Counted from the stretch's first letter, positions 6,129 to 14,521 are shown. The stretch: 30,190 nucleotides of DNA from UBA3818 sp051881895 (GCA_051881895.1 JBJEQT010000165.1:1-30190), one strand, 5' to 3'. Program-made: numbers and translations. Notes: generated from the letters alone by a model not told the origin.

Positions 6129-8630
6129 TTGAAAAAACGATTGATTGCTTTGCTGTTCATACTGATGGTCATTGCAGGAATTTTCCTGGCTGGCTTTACC
6201 TATTTTAGCTTTGTCTCCCAAACGATTTTCGAAGAGAGCACCTCCCACCTTACCGAAATTTTCCATCAGGCAAATCAGACTTTGTATAATCTGGTCTCGG
6301 TCAACTGGAGCCGCATGCGGATGTGGACGCCTTATCTGGAAACCGCACAAAGCGAAGCGGATGTTGTGGAGTATGTCAATCAGGCCCGGGAGGAAAGCAA
6401 CTTCACCGATTTTTATTTTATCTCCCGCGACGGAAAATATCTTACCCTGTCGGGGACCGGAGGTTATCTGGACCTGCAGGGCCAGCTGGCTACCCTGATG
6501 CTGGAGCGTCAGCCGGTTGTTGCAAACTCTGTTGTTCCGGACAAACCGGAAATCATGGTGTTTGCCATTCCCACCAAGCAAGGCAATTATCATGGCTTTG
6601 ATTATGAGGCCATTGCGATCACTTATAACAACTCCGACTTGGTGGATGCTCTAAAAATTTCCGCCTTTGACGGGCGGGCCAGTACTTTCGCAATCCTGCC
6701 CGACGGCCGGGTCGTTGTGAACAACGGCAGCGAGGATCTGAAAGATATCCACAATCTCTTTTCGCTTCTGGAAAAATCAGACCTTCATACCGGTAAGGAA
6801 ATCAAGGCCCTGCAGGAGGACTTTCTCTCCGGCAACGCCGGCGCTACGGTGTTTCATACAAACGGCATCTCCTATTATTTGGTGTATGAGTCTGCAAATT
6901 TTCAAAACTGGATTGTTATCGGTATCGTACCCGCCAATGTGGTCAATGCCAGCATGAACAAACTCCAGTCCACCACCATGCTTGTGGTTTCCGGCATTAC
7001 CATCGCTCTGGCGGTAATTCTTTTGCTGCTGATTATCCAGCAAAACCGTCAGAAGCTGAAGCAGAAAGACAACGCACTAATTGCCCGTGACGAACTGTTC
7101 TCCAAGCTGTCCACCACTGTGGACGATGTCTTCCTGATGGTAAACGCAACGGATCTTCGTGTGGAATATGTCAGCCCCAATATTGAGAAACTGGTCGGCA
7201 TTTCCGAACAGAAGGTCCTTCGTGATATCTATGAAATCGAGCATCTGATACGGGAAGATGAATCCGTTCACATATTGGATCAGCTTTCGGAAATTCTGCC
7301 CGGCGAACAGCGCGAATGGGACAGAGAGTATATCCATCAAAAGACCGGTGAGGAGCTATGGTTCCGCGTAGTCGTATTCTGCTCGGACATTCAAGGGGAG
7401 AAAAAGTATATTTTGGACTTGTCTGACCGGACCAAGGACAAAAAAATCAATCAGGAGCTTGCTGACGCAGTCCATACTGCTGAAAACGCAAACCATGCAA
7501 AGACCATCTTCCTGAACAATATGTCCCACGATATTCGTACGCCGATGAACGCAATCATTGGCTTTACCAATATCGCTCTGAAGCAGGAGCCGAAGCCGGA
7601 AGTAAAGAACTGTCTTTACAAGATCAGCACCAGTTCCGAGCATCTGCTGAGCCTGATCAACGATGTTCTGGATATCAGCCGCATCGAAAGCGGCAAAATC
7701 AAATTTGCTCCTATCCCTGTTGATATTACGTCAGTGGCAAACACGGTACTCGGTATCACGCAAGGCTTTTTGTCCGACCGAAACCTCATATTCCATACAA
7801 ATCTGGAGGTCCCAAAAACGCCCTATATGCTGGCCGACGCCGTTCGCATCCGGGAAGTTCTGGTGAACATCCTGGGCAACGCGGTGAAGTTCACCGGTGA
7901 CGGCGGCACCATCACCTTTGAAGCCAGCTATCATCCCGGCGCGGATGACAGGCACATGATGGCGCGCTACCGGATATCGGATACGGGCGTGGGTATGACA
8001 GAGGATTTTGTAGAGCATATCTTCGATGAATTTTCCCAGGAGGAAAACGGTGCGCGGACACAATATAAAGGCACCGGCCTGGGTATGGCCATTACAAAGC
8101 GGTATGTGGATCTGATGGGCGGGACCATTCGGGTGGAGAGCAAAAAAGGAGAAGGTTCTACCTTCACCGTAGAGCTTCCCCTGGAGCTGACCGAGGAAAG
8201 CAAGGTTCAAAAACAAGGCCAGCCCCCTGCTCAAATAGAGTTGGCGGGCGTAAAAATCCTGCTGGCAGAGGACAACGATCTGAATGCGGAAATCGCAATC
8301 ATCCAGCTGGAGGAGCTGGGAATTCAAGTGACCAGAGTCTCCAACGGAAAAGAGGCGATAAAAGCTTTCACGGATCATCCGCCGGACACCTTTGACATGA
8401 TCCTGATGGATATTATGATGCCGGAGATGAACGGCTATGAGGCTACAGCCGCCATCCGCGCTGCGCAAAATCGCCCGGATGCCGGGCAAATTCCCATCAT
8501 CGCCATGACCGCCAACGCCTTCGCCGAAGACGTTCAGGCATCTTTGGACGCTGGTATGAACGGACATCTGGCGAAACCGATTGTGATAGAAGAGGTTATA
8601 AAAACCATTGCGAGAAATCTAAACAGATGA
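6129..8630 (+). CDS. Membrane hybrid sensor histidine kinase
   Basis: The 833-residue protein has a transmembrane helix at about 5-28, an extracytoplasmic sensor region (29-280, probably Cache-like), a second membrane helix (281-303), a PAS-like domain (about 322-435), a HisKA domain with phosphoacceptor His467 (NNMSHDIRTPMN), an HATPase domain with N-box Asn584, DTGVGM at 618-623 and KGTGLGM at 647-653, and a C-terminal receiver with Asp715/717, phosphoacceptor Asp761, Thr794 and Lys816. All catalytic residues are present, so it should autophosphorylate and relay internally. It starts with TTG at 6129 behind AAAGGGGG. Its position after the binding-protein gene suggests that the lipoprotein presents a ligand to its outer domain, with the upstream receiver protein as a possible partner. 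No separate HPt domain is seen. Confidence 0.9.
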   Translation: MKKRLIALLFILMVIAGIFLAGFTYFSFVSQTIFEESTSHLTEIFHQANQTLYNLVSVNWSRMRMWTPYLETAQSEADVVEYVNQAREESNFTDFYFISRDGKYLTLSGTGGYLDLQGQLATLMLERQPVVANSVVPDKPEIMVFAIPTKQGNYHGFDYEAIAITYNNSDLVDALKISAFDGRASTFAILPDGRVVVNNGSEDLKDIHNLFSLLEKSDLHTGKEIKALQEDFLSGNAGATVFHTNGISYYLVYESANFQNWIVIGIVPANVVNASMNKLQSTTMLVVSGITIALAVILLLLIIQQNRQKLKQKDNALIARDELFSKLSTTVDDVFLMVNATDLRVEYVSPNIEKLVGISEQKVLRDIYEIEHLIREDESVHILDQLSEILPGEQREWDREYIHQKTGEELWFRVVVFCSDIQGEKKYILDLSDRTKDKKINQELADAVHTAENANHAKTIFLNNMSHDIRTPMNAIIGFTNIALKQEPKPEVKNCLYKISTSSEHLLSLINDVLDISRIESGKIKFAPIPVDITSVANTVLGITQGFLSDRNLIFHTNLEVPKTPYMLADAVRIREVLVNILGNAVKFTGDGGTITFEASYHPGADDRHMMARYRISDTGVGMTEDFVEHIFDEFSQEENGARTQYKGTGLGMAITKRYVDLMGGTIRVESKKGEGSTFTVELPLELTEESKVQKQGQPPAQIELAGVKILLAEDNDLNAEIAIIQLEELGIQVTRVSNGKEAIKAFTDHPPDTFDMILMDIMMPEMNGYEATAAIRAAQNRPDAGQIPIIAMTANAFAEDVQASLDAGMNGHLAKPIVIEEVIKTIARNLNR

Positions 8631-8751
8631 TTTTGCAGGCTACCTATCGCAGGACACGAAGGATTTCGGCCCCCAAAAGTTTTGATTTGTATAATAAATT
8701 AAAATTATACTTTTTGTATCAAAATATTGTCAAAAATATATCGTTATATTC

Positions 8752-8780
8752 TTGACAAAACGAATCCGTCCTGCTAAAAT
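8752..8780 (+). promoter_or_regulatory. Consensus promoter before the riboswitch
   Basis: TTGACA (8752-8757), a 17-base spacer and TAAAAT (8775-8780) put the transcription start near 8787, at the 5' edge of the structured leader. The preceding stretch 8631-8751 is AT-rich and shows nothing else. Confidence 0.75.
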
Positions 8781-8786
8781 AACCTT

Positions 8787-8906
8787 GTCAAAAGGGAGTA
8801 GTTCCACCGGCATGTAAATGCGGTGGTGTGCACCGTCAATACAGCCTTCCAAGCGGAAGGTTCGGGCAGCGCAGAAATCTGCAAAGATTTTAACAAGACT
8901 TTTACC
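8787..8906 (+). promoter_or_regulatory. yybP-ykoY-type (Mn2+) riboswitch aptamer
   Basis: The leader carries the hallmarks I know for this class: AAAAGGGAGTAG (8790-8801), a CCACCG/CGGTGG stem (8804-8809 with 8821-8826), ACCGTCAATAC (8832-8842), a CCTTCC/GGAAGG stem (8845-8850 with 8855-8860), GGGCAGCG (8864-8871) and a closing AACAAGACTTTTACC (8892-8906). AAAAG at the 5' side can pair with CTTTT at 8899-8903 to form P1, and that same CTTTT also forms the left arm of the terminator below. Known members bind Mn2+ and activate expression, so metal binding should favour readthrough into the flotillin gene. A covariance-model search (Rfam RF00080) was not run. Confidence 0.78.
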
Positions 8907-8931
8907 GAAATGGTAAAAGTCTTATTTTTTT
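8895..8931 (+). terminator. Riboswitch expression-platform terminator
   Basis: AAGACTTTTACC (8895-8906) pairs perfectly with GGTAAAAGTCTT (8912-8923) around a five-base loop, followed by A and seven T. Its left arm overlaps the P1 strand of the aptamer, the usual layout of a transcriptional ON switch. Confidence 0.85.
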
Positions 8932-9008
8932 GCAGCAATCCCTCCCACTTGGCAAAACCGGCTAGCAGGTTTATACTGAAAATGATTTCTTTTTGAGGAG
9001 GAAACAAC

Positions 9009-10493
9009 ATGCTTGAATTTTTGACATCCGGCACTTTCCTGATTCCGGCGGCTGCCGTTTTATTTGTACTGTTTCTTTTCATCATGGGGTATCTGAAAGC
9101 GCCGCCGGACACGGCTTATGTCATTTCCGGCCTTGGCAAAAAAAGAATCCTCATCGGTAAGGCAGGATGGCGCGTCCCCTTCTTCGAGCGGGTCGACAAG
9201 CTTTCTCTGCGGGTTATGCAGGTCGACGTTAAGACCAGCGAAGCCGTTCCCACCAACGAATTTATCAACGTCACGGTGGACGGCGTGGCCAACATTAAAA
9301 TCTCTTCCAACCCGGAACTTCTCAAACGGGCGGCGGAAACGCTGCTGGGCATGCGTCAGCAGGAGCTGATCAGCCTCGTCACCCAGGTGCTGGAAGGCAA
9401 TATGCGTGAAATCGTCGGTTCTGTAGGGCTGAAAGAAATGGTCCAGGACCGGCAGGGCGTTGCCAAAAAAATCACCGAAAACGTTGTGCCTGACATGCAG
9501 AAGCTGGGTATTGAAGTGGTAAACTTCAATATCCAGAACTTTAAAGACGCGGCCGGCACCATCGAGAATATGGGTATCGACAACGTGGAACAAATCCGCA
9601 AAAATGCCCAGATCGCCAAAGCCAACGCCCAGCGTGATATTTCCATTGCGACCGCCAACGCCCAGCAGGAAGCCAACGCTGTCAAGGTAGCTGCGGAGAA
9701 GAAGATCGCGGAACAAAACGCGGAACTGGCCGTTCAGCAGGCGGATATGAAAGTCCGCGCCGATACAAAAAAAGCGGAGGCCGATGCGGCTTATTCCATC
9801 CAGCAGGAGCAGCAGCGTAAGACCATCGAAATTGCCCGTACCAACGCGGACATCGCCCGCAGAGAAAAAGAGGCGGAGTTGGCGGAAAAGGAAATCGCCC
9901 TGAAAGAGCGCCAGCTGGACGCGGAGATTCGCAAGCAGGCCGACGCTATGAAGTACAAGGTGGAAAAAGAGGCAGAGGCCGATCTGATCCGCCGCCAAAA
10001 AGAAGCGGAGGCCCAGAAGTTTGAGGCTATCCAGCAGGCGGAAGCCCGCAAAGCCGAAGCCGAAGCGCTGCGTTTTTCCATGGAGCAGGAAGCGGAAGGC
10101 ATCCGTGCCAAAGGCCTTGCAGAAGCGGAGGCGATTGAGAAAAAAGCGGAAGCCCAACGCAAAATGGGTGAAGCTTCTGTTCTGGAGATGTATCTGACCG
10201 CTTTGCCCGAGGTGGTCAAGAACGCCGCGATCCCGCTGGCACAGACCGACAAGATCGTTATGTACGGCGATGGCAACTCCACCCGCCTTGTGAAAGACGT
10301 TATGTCCAGCGCCAGCCAGGTCATGGACGGCGTGAAAGAATCCACCGGCATCGACCTGCAGGCCCTGTTGGCCGGCGTAGTCGGCGGGCGGATTGCAGCG
10401 GTTCCCACAGCTTCTCCCTATTCCCAGGAAGAAACGGATGAAGCTGCCGCGGCCGCAGTCAAGGCAGAGCCGGAACAGAGCCAGCAAGTCTAA
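9009..10493 (+). CDS. Flotillin-like SPFH-domain membrane protein
   Basis: The 494-residue protein has an N-terminal hydrophobic segment (10-28), an SPFH/band-7 domain (about 30-195), a long Ala/Glu/Lys/Gln-rich coiled coil (about 195-405) with EAEA-type repeats, and the flotillin C-terminal block (VLEMYLTALPEVVKNAAIPL and DKIVMYG). Flotillins (FloT/YuaG type) form cages or platforms on the inner face of the membrane and influence membrane fluidity, secretion and signalling complexes. The start has GAGGAGG 8 bases upstream. Unlike the Bacillus yuaFGI operon, no NfeD partner is adjacent; the gene is alone between a riboswitch and a terminator, so its regulation appears to be by metal. The C-terminal tail is Ala/Glu-rich and low in complexity. 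Confidence 0.9.
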   Translation: MLEFLTSGTFLIPAAAVLFVLFLFIMGYLKAPPDTAYVISGLGKKRILIGKAGWRVPFFERVDKLSLRVMQVDVKTSEAVPTNEFINVTVDGVANIKISSNPELLKRAAETLLGMRQQELISLVTQVLEGNMREIVGSVGLKEMVQDRQGVAKKITENVVPDMQKLGIEVVNFNIQNFKDAAGTIENMGIDNVEQIRKNAQIAKANAQRDISIATANAQQEANAVKVAAEKKIAEQNAELAVQQADMKVRADTKKAEADAAYSIQQEQQRKTIEIARTNADIARREKEAELAEKEIALKERQLDAEIRKQADAMKYKVEKEAEADLIRRQKEAEAQKFEAIQQAEARKAEAEALRFSMEQEAEGIRAKGLAEAEAIEKKAEAQRKMGEASVLEMYLTALPEVVKNAAIPLAQTDKIVMYGDGNSTRLVKDVMSSASQVMDGVKESTGIDLQALLAGVVGGRIAAVPTASPYSQEETDEAAAAAVKAEPEQSQQV

Positions 10494-10525
10494 GCGTTTT
10501 CCCTATCCCGCATCTTCTTTTCTTT

Positions 10526-10560
10526 CCCGGCGCACTCCCTGAGTCGCCGGGATTTTCTTT
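10526..10560 (+). terminator. Terminator of the flotillin gene
   Basis: CCCGGCG (10526-10532) pairs with CGCCGGG (10545-10551) around a 12-base loop, followed by ATTTTCTTT. Confidence 0.75.
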
Positions 10561-10587
10561 GTCCCGCTTTTTCATCTTCTTAAGGGC

Positions 10588-10616
10588 TTGACTTTCCTTT
10601 TTTCCTGTGATACAAT
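10588..10616 (+). promoter_or_regulatory. Promoter of the proS T-box leader
   Basis: TTGACT (10588-10593), a 17-base spacer and TACAAT (10611-10616) predict a start near 10623. Confidence 0.7.
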
Positions 10617-10622
10617 GCGGGC

Positions 10623-10922
10623 AAATTGAATACAAAAGCAAAAAGCATTGAAAAGAAATAGTAAGCATTGCGGCGTCCCCAGAGAAAAGGCGGCCGGTGA
10701 AAGCCTTTGGCAAAGCAACGCCCAACCCCTCTTGGAGCTGCGGACCGAACAAAGGCCTCTTTGTCTTTCAATAAGATCCGCCGGGCCCTCCCGTCACAGA
10801 GGAACGCATCGGGTATTTTTTCCTTGTGCGCAGAGTGCGGATTTTTCCGAATTTAGGTGGTACCACGGACAGTTTCGTTCGCCCTAAACTGACGATCATT
10901 ATCGTCAGTTTAGGGCTTTTTT
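10623..10922 (+). promoter_or_regulatory. T-box riboswitch controlling proS
   Basis: The leader shows the T-box order: AGTA of the specifier loop (10660-10663), AGAGA (10681-10685), GGTGAAAGCC (10696-10705), the conserved T-box AGGTGGTACCACGG (10855-10868) and a terminator. It binds uncharged tRNA; with the downstream gene being prolyl-tRNA synthetase, the expected effector is tRNA-Pro. A proline specifier (CCC or CCT) can be read at 10726-10730 within AACCCCTC, but I could not fix the exact triplet by eye. Uncharged tRNA should stabilise an antiterminator and allow proS expression. Confidence 0.9.
10881..10922 (+). terminator. T-box leader terminator
   Basis: GCCCTAAACTGACGAT (10881-10896) pairs perfectly with 10901-10916 around a four-base loop, followed by six T. 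It is the competitor of the T-box antiterminator. Confidence 0.92.
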
Positions 10923-10994
10923 ATATTCTTTTTGGGGCTGAAAGCGGAAATCTTTCTCCCCTTTGCCCTGCATTTCAACCGGGAGGTAATAAAG

Positions 10995-12722
10995 ATGAAA
11001 TTGGAAAAACTGGTGGGGGAACGTTTTAAAGAACGCCCTTCCGACTGCGTAATCGACAGCCACGCCCTGATGCTGCGCGGCGGGTACATGAAGTATGTGG
11101 CCAACGGCATTTATTCTTCCTATCTGCCTTTGCGGCGGATTACCCGCAAGATTGAGCAGATTATCCGGGAGGAGATGGACGATATAGACGGACAGGAGGT
11201 GCAGTTTCCGGTCGTGCTGCCCGCATCTCTGTGGCAGGAATCTGGCCGGTACGAAAGTGTCGGCAGTGAGCTGATGCGCTTTTCGGACCGGAACAATGCG
11301 CCGCTCGTTCTGGGTATGACCCACGAGGAGGCTGCCGTTCAGCTGGTGCGGGAATACGGGCAGAGCTATGGCAAATATCCGTTTATGATCTATCAAATTC
11401 AAACCAAATTCCGGGACGAAGCCCGGCCGCGGGGCGGTCTGATCCGGGTGCGGGAATTCACCATGAAAGACGCCTATTCTTTTCACACCAGCCAGGCGGA
11501 CCTGGAGGCATATTACGACCGGTGCTTTCATGCTTACGAGCGGATTTTCGCCCGTGTCGGCGTGCCGGAAGTCGTGCCTGTGGCGTCCGATTCCGGGATG
11601 ATGGGCGGCAATCTCTCCCACGAATTCATGCTGCTGACCCCGGTGGGCGAAGATTCCATTGCCATCTGTCCAAACTGTGGCTATCGCTCCAACCTAGAAG
11701 CGGCCGAATCCATTGTCGAAAACAGCCGGGACGAAATCTCCCGGCCGCTGGAGCTGGTTCACACGCCTGATATCCATACAATTGAAGATATTTGCGATTT
11801 TTTGGGCACTCCTAAGGAAAAAAGCTGCAAAGCTGTGGTCTACCAGCAAAACACCGACAACCGGTATGTGGTGCTGTTCATCCGCGGCGATCTGGATGTC
11901 AACGAAACCAAGCTGACTCACTTTTTGGGATGCGAAATCCGCCCCGCTGTCATCGACGGGGACTGCGGCCTTTATGCGGGCTATATCGGGCCATACGGCC
12001 TGAATGGCAATTTCACCGTACTGTTTGACCAATCCTTGAAAGGCGCCAACAATCTCTCCTGCGGCGGCAACCGGGAAGCGTACCACTATACCGGCCTGGA
12101 TATGGACCGGGATTTTCCCTCTGCCGTTTACCATGACTTTGCCAAGATTGTGGAGAATGGCATCTGTCCGCATTGTAAAAAGCCATCCATCACCATTTCC
12201 AGAGGCATCGAAGTAGGGAATATTTTTCAGTTAGGCGATAAATACACCCGCTCGATGCAGATGCAGTACCTGGATCAAAACGGCGAGGCTCATCATCCGG
12301 TCATGGGCTGTTACGGCATCGGCGTCGGTCGGCTGGCAGCGTCGGTATGTGAAGCACACCACGACGCGTACGGACCCATCTGGCCCATCTCCATCGCGCC
12401 CTGGCAGGTGCATTTGTGTGCCGTCCGCGCCGATGACGCCGAAGTTCGCGCCTGTGCCGACCGGTTGTACGAATCGCTGCAATCTCAGGGCATTGAAGTC
12501 ATCTGCGATGACCGAAACGTCAGCGCCGGCGTCATGTTTTCCGACGCGGATTTGCTTGGCGTGCCGGTGCGGGTCATCATCAGCCCCCGCAATCTGAAAG
12601 AAAACTGCTGTGAGATCACCACCCGGGATAAATCCCTGCGGGAAATGATCCCGTTGGAGGAAGCCATGGGCCGAATTGATTCGCTGGTTAAAAAATTGCT
12701 GGAAGAATGCCGTGGAAGATAA
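10995..12722 (+). CDS. proS: Prolyl-tRNA synthetase (bacterial type)
   Basis: Charges tRNA-Pro with proline. The 575-residue protein has the class II core with motif 2 (QTKFRDEARPRGGLIRVREF, about 136-155, then TMKDAYSFH), an inserted YbaK-like editing domain (about 225-400, 'CKAVVYQQNTDNRYVVLFIRGD'), motif 3 (GCYGIGVGRL, about 437-446) and a C-terminal anticodon-binding domain (from about 470). Length and the insertion domain are those of bacterial-type ProRS, which clears mischarged alanine. The frame is open farther upstream to 10932, but ATG at 10995 has GGGAGG 8 bases before it and lies after the leader terminator, so it is the start. Expression is controlled by the T-box. Confidence 0.96.
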   Translation: MKLEKLVGERFKERPSDCVIDSHALMLRGGYMKYVANGIYSSYLPLRRITRKIEQIIREEMDDIDGQEVQFPVVLPASLWQESGRYESVGSELMRFSDRNNAPLVLGMTHEEAAVQLVREYGQSYGKYPFMIYQIQTKFRDEARPRGGLIRVREFTMKDAYSFHTSQADLEAYYDRCFHAYERIFARVGVPEVVPVASDSGMMGGNLSHEFMLLTPVGEDSIAICPNCGYRSNLEAAESIVENSRDEISRPLELVHTPDIHTIEDICDFLGTPKEKSCKAVVYQQNTDNRYVVLFIRGDLDVNETKLTHFLGCEIRPAVIDGDCGLYAGYIGPYGLNGNFTVLFDQSLKGANNLSCGGNREAYHYTGLDMDRDFPSAVYHDFAKIVENGICPHCKKPSITISRGIEVGNIFQLGDKYTRSMQMQYLDQNGEAHHPVMGCYGIGVGRLAASVCEAHHDAYGPIWPISIAPWQVHLCAVRADDAEVRACADRLYESLQSQGIEVICDDRNVSAGVMFSDADLLGVPVRVIISPRNLKENCCEITTRDKSLREMIPLEEAMGRIDSLVKKLLEECRGR

Positions 12723-12750
12723 GCCGAATTTGCTTTCGGCCAATCCGCAA

Positions 12751-12788
12751 AAAAGCAGTGCAGTCTATATAGACTGCACTGCTTTTTG
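12751..12788. terminator. Bidirectional terminator between proS and purF-like gene
   Basis: A perfect 38-bp palindrome whose core is GCAGTGCAGTCTATATAGAC, with an A5 run on the left and a T5 run on the right. It can end transcripts from both convergent genes. Confidence 0.92.
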
Positions 12789-12800
12789 TTGTCCAAAGGG

Positions 12801-14204
12801 CTATTCCCGCCCGCTCCAGCAATAGGTGCAGAGCTTGCAGGGTTCAATCCCCACCGAATCGATCATATCATCCAGCCGATGATACCGCAGAGAGGTAAAT
12901 TTCAACTCTTTGCCGATTTCCTCCACCATTTCCTTGTAATTGGTGCTGTCCGGATTGGCGTAATCCAGCAGCGTATCATAATCGGTCACGCCCTCCCGTC
13001 GCTGGATCACCCGGCGTCCGATCAATTCCAGTTCCGAATTGGACCGGGAAAAATTCAAATATTTACAGCCAAACAGCAGCGGCGGGCAGGCGGGGCGGAT
13101 ATGAACCTCTTTCGCGCCGTTTTGATACAAAAGCTCGGCGCTCTCCCGCAGCTGGGTACCGCGAACGATGGAATCATCAATCAGCACCATGCTCTTGTCC
13201 TTGATCAGCGCATGAACCGGGATCAGCTTCATTTTGGCAATCAGGTTGCGCTGAGTCTGGTTCGGCGGCATAAAGGAGCGAGGCCAGGTGGGCGTATATT
13301 TGATAAACGGGCGGGCAAACGGGATGCCGGAGCGATTGGCATATCCCACCGCGTGTGCGATACCGGAATCGGGAACGCCCGCCACCATGTCGGTTCTCAC
13401 ATCGTCGCGGCCGGCCAATTTCTCTCCGCAGCGATAGCGCATCTCTTCCACATTGATCCCTTCATAGGTGGAAGTGGGATAGCCGTAATAAACCCACATA
13501 AACGTGCAGAATTTCATCTGCTGCTGCGGCTGGCTTACCGTCTCAGCTCCATCCGGGGTAATCAGCGCGATTTCCGCCGGCCCCAATTCCTTGTAATCTT
13601 CATAACCCAGGTTGATAAACGCGGAGCTTTCAAACGAAGCACAGACCGCACCTTTCTTTTTACCCAGCACAAGCGGCGTCCGGCCCATCCGGTCCCGGGC
13701 GGCGTAAATCCCCTGGGGCGTCATCACCAGCATGGTCATCGAACCGTCAATCACGCTCTGTGCATAGCGGATGCCATCCACAATGGTCGGCTGCTGGTTG
13801 ATCAGCGCCGCCACCAGTTCTGTCGGATTAATGCTTCCACCGCTCATTTCCAGGAAGTGGATATTCCCTTTTTCAAAAGCCAGCTTCACCAGTTCGGCGC
13901 TGTTGTTGATCCGGCCAACCGTGGTGATGGCAAACGTACCCAAATGGGAACGCACCATCAGCGGCTGCGGTTCATGATCCGAAATGCAGCCAATGCCCAG
14001 ATTGCCGTGCATGTCTACTGATTCTTTTTCAAATTTTGTCCGGAACGGGGAATTTTCAATATTATGGATTGACCGGTCAAACCCTTTTTCTCCATAAACT
14101 GCCATACCGCCTCTGCGGGTCCCCAAATGCGAATGATAGTCCGTACCGAAAAACAAATCGAACACACAGTCGGTACGGGACGCTACCCCAAACAGTCCTC
14201 CCAT
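12801..14204 (-). CDS. PurF-like amidophosphoribosyltransferase paralog lacking glutaminase residues
   Basis: The 467-residue protein follows the PurF plan: an N-terminal Ntn-hydrolase-type domain (1-230) and a phosphoribosyltransferase domain with the PRPP loop VLIDDSIVRGT (340-350). PurF normally makes phosphoribosylamine from PRPP and glutamine, using Cys as residue 2 after Met. Here the start is MGGLFGVA, with Gly at that place, and AAGGAGATACAAGT directly before the ATG fixes this start. The oxyanion 'NG' motif is replaced by VGRINN (96-101) and the Arg-containing glutamine-binding motif by IGCISDHEP (71-79). Cysteines in positions expected for the Bacillus-type Fe-S cluster remain (Cys233, Cys380 and Cys456/459/462). 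It may use ammonia or a different amine, or have another role. Paralogs of this kind occur in Clostridia and Bacteroides. Confidence 0.85.
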   Translation of the reverse strand: MGGLFGVASRTDCVFDLFFGTDYHSHLGTRRGGMAVYGEKGFDRSIHNIENSPFRTKFEKESVDMHGNLGIGCISDHEPQPLMVRSHLGTFAITTVGRINNSAELVKLAFEKGNIHFLEMSGGSINPTELVAALINQQPTIVDGIRYAQSVIDGSMTMLVMTPQGIYAARDRMGRTPLVLGKKKGAVCASFESSAFINLGYEDYKELGPAEIALITPDGAETVSQPQQQMKFCTFMWVYYGYPTSTYEGINVEEMRYRCGEKLAGRDDVRTDMVAGVPDSGIAHAVGYANRSGIPFARPFIKYTPTWPRSFMPPNQTQRNLIAKMKLIPVHALIKDKSMVLIDDSIVRGTQLRESAELLYQNGAKEVHIRPACPPLLFGCKYLNFSRSNSELELIGRRVIQRREGVTDYDTLLDYANPDSTNYKEMVEEIGKELKFTSLRYHRLDDMIDSVGIEPCKLCTYCWSGRE

Positions 14205-14241
14205 ACTTGTATCTCCTTCTTATTTTAGCCTGATATGGTTC

Positions 14242-14270
14242 ATTATAAAAGCAATGAATCAATATTGCAA
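14242..14270 (-). promoter_or_regulatory. Promoter of the PurF-like gene
   Basis: On the minus strand TTGCAA (14270-14265), a 17-base spacer and TATAAT (14247-14242) lie about 38 bases before the start codon. No purine riboswitch is visible in the short leader. Confidence 0.7.
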
Positions 14271-14299
14271 GAAAAAGCAAAGGTTTTTTATAAAATCTC

Positions 14300-14328
14300 T
14301 TGACATCCGGGTTCTTCTTTGATAAAAT
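14300..14328 (+). promoter_or_regulatory. Promoter of the tRNA-Thr/tRNA-Tyr operon
   Basis: TTGACA (14300-14305), a 17-base spacer and TAAAAT (14323-14328) end 19 bases before the first tRNA. Confidence 0.85.
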
Positions 14329-14347
14329 AAATCACGTTGCTGGATTT

Positions 14348-14423
14348 GCTGGTGTAGCTCAGTTGGTAGAGCAGCTGATTTGTAATCAGCAGGTCGGGGG
14401 TTCGAGTCCGTCCACCAGCTCCA
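14348..14423 (+). tRNA. tRNA-Thr (anticodon UGU)
   Basis: A complete cloverleaf: acceptor GCTGGTG pairs with CACCAGC (14413-14419), D-arm GCTCAGTTGGTAGAGC, anticodon stem GCTGA/TCAGC with loop TTTGTAA (anticodon TGT at 14381-14383), T-arm GTTCGAGTC, and an encoded CCA at 14421-14423. It reads ACA and related threonine codons. Confidence 0.96.
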
Positions 14424-14436
14424 TTTAAGTGAATAT

Positions 14437-14521
14437 GGGAGAATTCCCGAGTGGCCAAAGGGGGCAGACTGTAAATCTGTTGCGTTTCGCTTCGATGGTT
14501 CGAATCCATCTTCTCCCACCA
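14437..14521 (+). tRNA. tRNA-Tyr (anticodon GUA)
   Basis: A class II tRNA with a long variable arm. Acceptor GGGAGAA (14437-14443) pairs with TTCTCCC (14511-14517); the anticodon loop CTGTAAA carries GTA at 14471-14473; the T-arm contains GGTTCGAATCC; CCA is encoded at 14519-14521. It is co-transcribed with tRNA-Thr, 13 bases upstream. Confidence 0.96.

Noticed and set aside
4928..6172. 414-residue minus-strand ORF over the binding-protein gene
   Set aside because: A shadow of the plus-strand gene with low-complexity His/Gly/Gln content and no start signal.
8774..9112. 112-residue minus-strand ORF over the riboswitch
   Set aside because: It runs through conserved RNA structure and the plus-strand promoter and has no family pattern.
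9060..10487. 475-residue minus-strand ORF antisense to the flotillin gene
   Set aside because: It mirrors the Ala/Glu/Lys-rich coiled-coil codons of the real gene, has no ribosome binding site and shows no family pattern.
12786..14021. 411-residue plus-strand ORF antisense to the PurF-like gene
   Set aside because: It starts inside the bidirectional terminator and has no family motifs; the opposite frame is a clear PurF homolog with a ribosome binding site.
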